A stretch of DNA of 11,544 nt from an uncultured Pseudomonadota bacterium (GTDB lineage: Bacteria > Pseudomonadota > Gammaproteobacteria > Burkholderiales > Methylophilaceae): NCBI GenBank assembly GCA_903854305.1, contig CAINWC010000330.1, forward strand, positions 1-11,544, written 5' to 3'. The translations under genes were made by a program, and so were the position numbers. Below the pieces are notes generated by a model, which saw only the letters and a program-made list of their open reading frames with translations, searched no databases and had not been told where the DNA came from. Positions 7,419 to 11,544 of the stretch are shown here, piece after piece. Every line of letters begins with the position of its first letter. The first letter of the stretch is position 1.

Positions 7419-9284
7419 CTATTTTCCCCGCATAAACATCTTATCCAAGTCTGACATTGAAACTTGAAACCAAGTCGGTCGCCCGTGATTACATTGTCCT
7501 GAACGTTCGGTGGCTTCCATATCACGTAGCAACGCGTTCATCTCTGTTACATTAAGGCTGCGGTTGGCGCGCACGGCAGCATGACAAGCCATCGTGCCTA
7601 ATAACTCATTCCTACGTTCCGTAAGCGCTCGACTGGCGCCGTATTCGCGTAAATCTCGCAACACATCTCGTGCTAGCGTTACGGCATCGGCATCTTGCAA
7701 CATGGTCGGCACAGCACGTACAGCTAATGTGGTGGGCGATAGTATGGCGATGTCGAAACCCAGTTGTTGCAGATTGGCATCGTTGCTGGCTAAGGCTTCT
7801 TGCACCGTAGCGACTTCTAATCTATCGGCATTAAAGCTTACTGCTATTAACAAAGGCTGCATGGCGACCGATTTAGTGTCGAGCGCATTTTTTAATTGCT
7901 CGTACATAATGCGTTCATGCGCCGCATGCATATCAACCACAACCAAGCCCTGGGCATTTTGCGCCAACACGTACACGCCATGAATTTGCGCTACGGCGAA
8001 GCCCAAGGGAAAGTCACTTGCAGCATGATTTTCATAAGAATTATTCGCAAAATCAGCATCGCCACCAAGCCCGTCCCTATTGGCTTGCAGGGCAGTGTTA
8101 TTTGAGTAGTTTTGCGAAGCATTTTGGCTGTTACCAAACAAAGTCTGATAAAAACTATTCGGCTCATTAGCACTTAAATTAATCTGCGATTGGTATTGAG
8201 GATAAGGGTTCGTTGCATAATTTGCAGTCTGCGCATTCAGGGCGGGATGTGCGAATGGATTATAGGCCGCTTGATTTGCGGTAGTGGCGTTGGAAACACC
8301 AGTAGGCGTAGCGAGCGCCTTGTGTAGAGAATGAAAGATAAAACGATGAATAGCTTGTCCGTCACGAAAACGCACCTCGGTTTTGCTTGGGTGTACATTT
8401 ACATCCACCAAGTTAGGGTCTAGCTCAATGAAAAGCACAAAGGCAGGGTGGCGGTCGTGGTGCAACACATCTTGATAGGCTTGGCGTATTGCGTGAGAAA
8501 TGAGTTTATCGCGTACAAAACGGCCGTTAACGTAGACATATTGCGTATCACTTTTGTACCGATTAAACGTAGGTTTTGCAGCCACGCCCCATAAGCGCAA
8601 ACCTGCTGCAGATTCATCGACGCTAATCGTTTCAGCGGCAAAGTCTGTACCTAAGACTTCGCTGAAACGTTTCTCTGGCGGGCTAATAGCGTAGCGGCTA
8701 AGCGCCCTGCCATTGTGTTGCAGCATAAACGCCACATCAGGCCGCGATAACGCAATACGATTAAACGCCGCTTCACAATGCCCAAACTCCGTGCCTTCTG
8801 TTTTTAAAAACTTACGCCGTGCAGGGGTGTTGAAATATAAATCGTTAACCTCAATCACAGTGCCCGCATCCAGCGCGGCAGGCTCAATGGCTGAAATATC
8901 ACTGCCATCTGAAGTGATGCGCCAAGCATGTTTACTTTCGGCAAAACGGCTGCTAATCAAAGTGCGTGAAACTGATGCGATACTCGCTAAGGCTTCACCG
9001 CGAAAACCTAAACTTGCAACAGATTCTAAATCTTCTAAACTGGCAATTTTACTCGTCGCATGCCGTGTAAGCGCCATCGCTAAATCATCTTGGGCGATGC
9101 CAGTGCCGTTATCTGCCACCCTTAACTGCTTAACACCACCTTGCATCAATGACACTTGAATATCGGTACTGCCAGCATCCAGGCTATTCTCCAGTAACTC
9201 TTTGAGCGCGGATGCGGGACGCTCTACTACCTCACCTGCGGCGATTTGGCTAATGAGTTGATCTGGTAAGAGTTGAATGCGCAT
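7419..9284 (-). CDS. mutL: DNA mismatch repair protein MutL (endonuclease type)
   Basis: This 621-residue MutL has the GHKL ATPase N-terminus: QIAAGEVVERPASALKELLE (13-32) with E29 as general base and N33 for Mg2+, ADNGTGI (57-63) and GFRGEALASI (93-102), followed by the NVHPSKTEVRF segment (296-306). A linker at about 325-425 is rich in Asn, Ala, Gln, Ser and Tyr and is likely disordered. The C-terminal dimerisation domain has the metal-site motif DMHAAHERIMYE (451-462), ACHAAVRAN (566-574) and QCNHGRPTW (597-605). These match MutL proteins that nick DNA themselves, as in bacteria without MutH. It would link MutS mismatch recognition to strand excision. The ATG at 9284 gives the canonical N-terminus (MRIQLLPDQLISQIAAGEVV), although no Shine-Dalgarno is seen. 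miaA follows downstream on the same strand. Confidence 0.95.
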   Translation of the reverse strand: MRIQLLPDQLISQIAAGEVVERPASALKELLENSLDAGSTDIQVSLMQGGVKQLRVADNGTGIAQDDLAMALTRHATSKIASLEDLESVASLGFRGEALASIASVSRTLISSRFAESKHAWRITSDGSDISAIEPAALDAGTVIEVNDLYFNTPARRKFLKTEGTEFGHCEAAFNRIALSRPDVAFMLQHNGRALSRYAISPPEKRFSEVLGTDFAAETISVDESAAGLRLWGVAAKPTFNRYKSDTQYVYVNGRFVRDKLISHAIRQAYQDVLHHDRHPAFVLFIELDPNLVDVNVHPSKTEVRFRDGQAIHRFIFHSLHKALATPTGVSNATTANQAAYNPFAHPALNAQTANYATNPYPQYQSQINLSANEPNSFYQTLFGNSQNASQNYSNNTALQANRDGLGGDADFANNSYENHAASDFPLGFAVAQIHGVYVLAQNAQGLVVVDMHAAHERIMYEQLKNALDTKSVAMQPLLIAVSFNADRLEVATVQEALASNDANLQQLGFDIAILSPTTLAVRAVPTMLQDADAVTLARDVLRDLREYGASRALTERRNELLGTMACHAAVRANRSLNVTEMNALLRDMEATERSGQCNHGRPTWFQVSMSDLDKMFMRGK

Positions 9285-9321
9285 TAAGATTGATATTTTG
9301 ATTAGGATGTTGATAGGTGAT

Positions 9322-9350
9322 TTTATAGATTGGTATTTTACCTGTTTTAA
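9322..9350 (-). promoter_or_regulatory. Putative mutL promoter
   Basis: On the minus strand, TTAAAA (9350-9345), a 17-nt spacer and TATAAA (9327-9322) fit a sigma70-like promoter and would give a leader of about 30 nt before the ATG at 9284. It overlaps the helicase promoter candidate on the other strand. Seen by eye only. Confidence 0.35.
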
Positions 9351-9358
9351 GCTAAATT
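9330..9358 (+). promoter_or_regulatory. Putative promoter of the SUV3-like helicase gene
   Basis: TTGGTA (9330-9335), a 17-nt spacer and TAAATT (9353-9358) lie 9 bases before the ATG at 9368, which would give a leader of about 3 nt or less. An alternative is TTGATA (9310-9315), 18 nt, then an extended -10 TGG-TATTTT (9331-9339), giving a leader of about 22 nt. No Shine-Dalgarno is seen before 9368. Confidence 0.3.
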
Positions 9359-9367
9359 CTTAAAAGT

Positions 9368-10903
9368 ATGAAATCAAACACACAAGATTTAACTCAAAAC
9401 GCTTACATCGAAAGCTTTGCACAAGCACGTAGCCTCAAGCGACATCATCACTTTTACTTAGGGCCAACCAACTCAGGCAAAACACACAATGCTTTGATTG
9501 CCTTACAAAATGCAAAATCTGGCGTATATCTAGCGCCATTGCGGTTGCTTGCCATGGAAATTCGTGATCGATTAGTAGTGGCAGGCGTACCGTGCAATTT
9601 AATTACTGGTGAAGAGCGCGTTTTGATGGAAGGCGCACAACATACCGCATCCACCATTGAGATGATGAACCCAAGCAAACCAGTAGAAGTCGCGATTATT
9701 GATGAGATTCAAATGCTACAAGATCCTGACCGTGGCAGCGCCTGGACTACCGCATTGGTTGGCGTACCGGCTAAGTTCATATTCGTATGCGGCTCGAATG
9801 CCGTAACAGCACCATGCATCGCTGTGGTTGAGTTAATGAATGAAACGCACGAGATTACTTATTTAGCGCGCAAAACACCGCTAGTGTTAGAAGAAACCAG
9901 CATCTGCGGCAAACGCTACAGCCGCCAAAAACTAAAACCTCACCTACAAAAAGGTGATGCCATCATCGCCTTTAGCCGCAAAGATGTGCTGACTTTTAGC
10001 GCACGCTTCCGCCAATGGGGGTTTACCGTAGCAAGCATTTATGGTGCCTTATCTCCAGAAGTTAGACGTACAGAATCAGAGCGCTTTTGCTCTGGTGCGG
10101 CTGATATTCTAGTAGCAACCGATGCGATTGGCATGGGTTTGAACCTACCGATACGCCGTGTGATTTTCTCTAATATCCATAAGTTTGATGGCATCGCTTC
10201 GCGTCACCTGAATTCAACTGAAGTGCGTCAGATTGCAGGCCGCGCAGGGCGATTTGGCATTTACGAGACAGGCTATGTCAGCGTGCTAGAAAATGACGAG
10301 CTGATTCATATTGAGCACATGCTAAACGTTGATGACACCTCTGATTTAATAAAGCTGCCTGTGAGCATCAACTTTAACCAGATTGGTCAAATAGCCGAAC
10401 AATTGCATACGCGAAAAATTGCCGAAGTGCTTAACCATCATCAGCAAAGAACCAAATTCAACGCAGCGTTGTTTGCACAAACTCCACTCAACAATCAAAT
10501 TGTGCAGGCGATATTGGTCGATGAGCATGCGCCAAACATGTCATTAAAAAATAAGTTTATTTTCGTCTGTGCACCTATCTCGCTGAATGTGGCGTATGAA
10601 AAAGACTATTACTTACTTTGTTTGCAAAGTGTGGCGCATTCGCATAAACGAACCTTGCCGGCAACGCCAGTTTGGTTAACCGCCAATAGTCCTAAGCATT
10701 TAGAAGCTGCGGAGTTACTCAGCCACAACCTAAGCTTATACGCATGGCTGAGCTTTAAGTTTCCGCAGATTTTTGTGGATGGCGCTGAAGTTAAAGCATT
10801 GCGACAACAAGTAAGCCTTTATATAGAAAACGCGCTGCTCACCCAAGCTGGCTATGGGGATACAAGCAGAGAGATTGACTACTTAATGACGAATAGACGA
10901 TAG
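9368..10903 (+). CDS. SUV3-like DExH-box RNA helicase
   Basis: The 511-residue protein has the helicase motifs of the Ski2-like/SUV3 family: Walker A GPTNSGKT (32-39), APLRLLA (56-62), DEIQM (112-116) as the Walker B/DExH box, CGSNAV (141-146) at the place of SUV3's CGEPA, TDAIGMGLNLPIRRVIF (251-267, motif V) and STEVRQIAGRAGRFG (283-297, motif VI). The C-terminal part shows the SUV3-type FVCAPIS (399-405) and SLYAWLSFKFPQIF (456-469). Mitochondrial SUV3 unwinds RNA for the degradosome (with PNPase or an RNase II-like enzyme); bacterial homologues are less studied. It is shorter than human SUV3, with no added N-terminal domain, and is cytoplasmic by its lack of signal or membrane segments. 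It diverges from mutL and converges on a beta-CASP nuclease gene 30 bp away. RNA unwinding in decay or processing is inferred from the family. Confidence 0.85.
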   Translation: MKSNTQDLTQNAYIESFAQARSLKRHHHFYLGPTNSGKTHNALIALQNAKSGVYLAPLRLLAMEIRDRLVVAGVPCNLITGEERVLMEGAQHTASTIEMMNPSKPVEVAIIDEIQMLQDPDRGSAWTTALVGVPAKFIFVCGSNAVTAPCIAVVELMNETHEITYLARKTPLVLEETSICGKRYSRQKLKPHLQKGDAIIAFSRKDVLTFSARFRQWGFTVASIYGALSPEVRRTESERFCSGAADILVATDAIGMGLNLPIRRVIFSNIHKFDGIASRHLNSTEVRQIAGRAGRFGIYETGYVSVLENDELIHIEHMLNVDDTSDLIKLPVSINFNQIGQIAEQLHTRKIAEVLNHHQQRTKFNAALFAQTPLNNQIVQAILVDEHAPNMSLKNKFIFVCAPISLNVAYEKDYYLLCLQSVAHSHKRTLPATPVWLTANSPKHLEAAELLSHNLSLYAWLSFKFPQIFVDGAEVKALRQQVSLYIENALLTQAGYGDTSREIDYLMTNRR

Positions 10904-10920
10904 CTTCCCTATAGAAAAGC

Positions 10921-10940
10921 AGATTAAAAGCACCTAATCT
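10921..10940 (-). terminator. Weak hairpin at the end of the beta-CASP gene, possible terminator
   Basis: AGATTA (10921-10926) pairs with TAATCT (10935-10940) around an 8-nt loop. On the minus strand it is followed by GCTTTTCTAT. The stem includes the TAG stop of the nuclease gene. The 6-bp stem is A/T-rich, so termination would be weak. It lies in the 30-bp gap between convergent genes. Confidence 0.3.
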
Positions 10941-11544
10941 AAAATTACCGTTTCAAGGTAATCCGGCACAACCACCTGCCAATGCAGTTTTTCCTCGATA
11001 TGCAACCGCATGGCATCCGCCGCGACTGGCTCGCCATGAGTTATAAAAGTTTTCTTTGGGGGCGCTTCAAAACCACCCAGCCAATCAATAATCTCCGAAT
11101 AATCAGCATGGGCAGATAGATTTGAAATCAATTCAACATCAGCGCGCACTGGCATATATTCACCATGGATTTTAATACTATCAGCGCCATCTAACATCGC
11201 AGCGCCCCTTGTACCCGCAGCCTGAAACCCTACAAACAGGATAGTGTTTTTAGGATTTGGCACAAAAGCTTTTAAATGATGCACAACACGCCCGCCAGAG
11301 GCCATTCCGCTAGCTGAAAGAATGATTGCAGAGCCGCTAATATCGTTCAATCGCTTTGATTCCTCAATACTATTCACCATGTGCGCTGTATGACATAAAT
11401 CGCTGGATTGCTCAGGTGTTAAACGATGCTCTCCTCGATAATGATTGAATATGGCCGTAGCATCCACGGCCATTGGACTGTTCAGATAAACAGGAATATT
11501 GTTAGCAATAGCGCCTGAAGATTTAAGCAGGTATATGTAATAAA
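10934..11544 (-). CDS. Metallo-beta-lactamase fold, beta-CASP RNA-processing nuclease, C-terminal part (5' end outside window)
   Basis: The frame stays open to the right edge; the ATG at 11473 is internal because the preceding residues NNIPVYLNSPMAVDAT continue the family's conserved IPVYLxSPMA segment. About 202 residues are present. Motifs are SASGMASGGRVVHHLK (11317-11270), VGFQAAGTRGA, LSAHADYSEIIDWL with the beta-CASP motif B histidine (11119-11099 for LSAHADY) and THGEP with the motif C histidine (11041-11027). This is the YSH1/CPSF73-like group annotated as RNA-specific exonuclease. The N-terminal HxHxDH zinc motif lies outside the window, so activity cannot be confirmed. Members act on RNA as endo- or 5'-exonucleases, with two zinc ions; the substrate here is unknown. 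It is tail to tail with the SUV3-like helicase, which suggests but does not prove a shared role in RNA turnover. Confidence 0.85.
   Translation of the reverse strand, partial: YYIYLLKSSGAIANNIPVYLNSPMAVDATAIFNHYRGEHRLTPEQSSDLCHTAHMVNSIEESKRLNDISGSAIILSASGMASGGRVVHHLKAFVPNPKNTILFVGFQAAGTRGAAMLDGADSIKIHGEYMPVRADVELISNLSAHADYSEIIDWLGGFEAPPKKTFITHGEPVAADAMRLHIEEKLHWQVVVPDYLETVILD

Noticed and set aside
7594..7983. Plus-strand open frame opposite the MutL C-terminal domain
   Set aside because: Low-complexity Ser/Ala-rich translation with no domain, explained by the codon pattern of mutL.
8713..9159. A 148-residue open frame on the plus strand inside mutL
   Set aside because: It is antisense to strongly conserved MutL ATPase motifs and has no recognisable domain; likely a shadow of coding sequence.

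Overview
The window looks like chromosomal DNA of a betaproteobacterium, probably an AT-leaning methylotroph-type genome of the Methylophilaceae. This is an inference from protein similarity remembered from known families: a PilU retraction ATPase, a beta-type succinyldiaminopimelate aminotransferase, an endonuclease-type MutL next to MiaA, and a bacterial SUV3-like helicase. Coding density is high. No tRNA, rRNA, CRISPR array, transposase or phage gene is visible.

Layout from left to right. The 3' part of mnmC (tRNA wobble-uridine modification) enters from the left edge. After a short spacer with a relic of a GTCATTCC-type dispersed repeat comes a TPR plus GT41 O-GlcNAc-transferase-like gene. 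pilU (type IV pilus retraction) follows on the same strand. It meets a drug/metabolite-transporter (EamA) gene tail to tail with only 4 bp between stops; a perfect 13-bp inverted repeat lies inside the end of the transporter gene. Divergently from the transporter runs dapC (lysine/diaminopimelate synthesis). It converges on miaA across a 117-bp spacer holding a composite inverted-repeat element. miaA and mutL lie on the minus strand in the order mutL-miaA. Divergent from mutL is a SUV3-like RNA helicase gene, which converges on the 3' part of a metallo-beta-lactamase/beta-CASP ribonuclease gene that runs off the right edge.

Functionally this is mostly housekeeping: tRNA modification (mnmC, miaA), mismatch repair (mutL), amino acid and cell-wall precursor synthesis (dapC), surface motility (pilU) and possible RNA turnover (helicase and beta-CASP nuclease). 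The most interesting points are the convergent helicase/beta-CASP nuclease pair, a bacterial GT41 enzyme, and a set of genes with no Shine-Dalgarno whose best sigma70-like promoter would start transcription at or within a few bases of the ATG. The coding hairpin at the end of the transporter gene also stands out. I see no clear new defence or mobile system.
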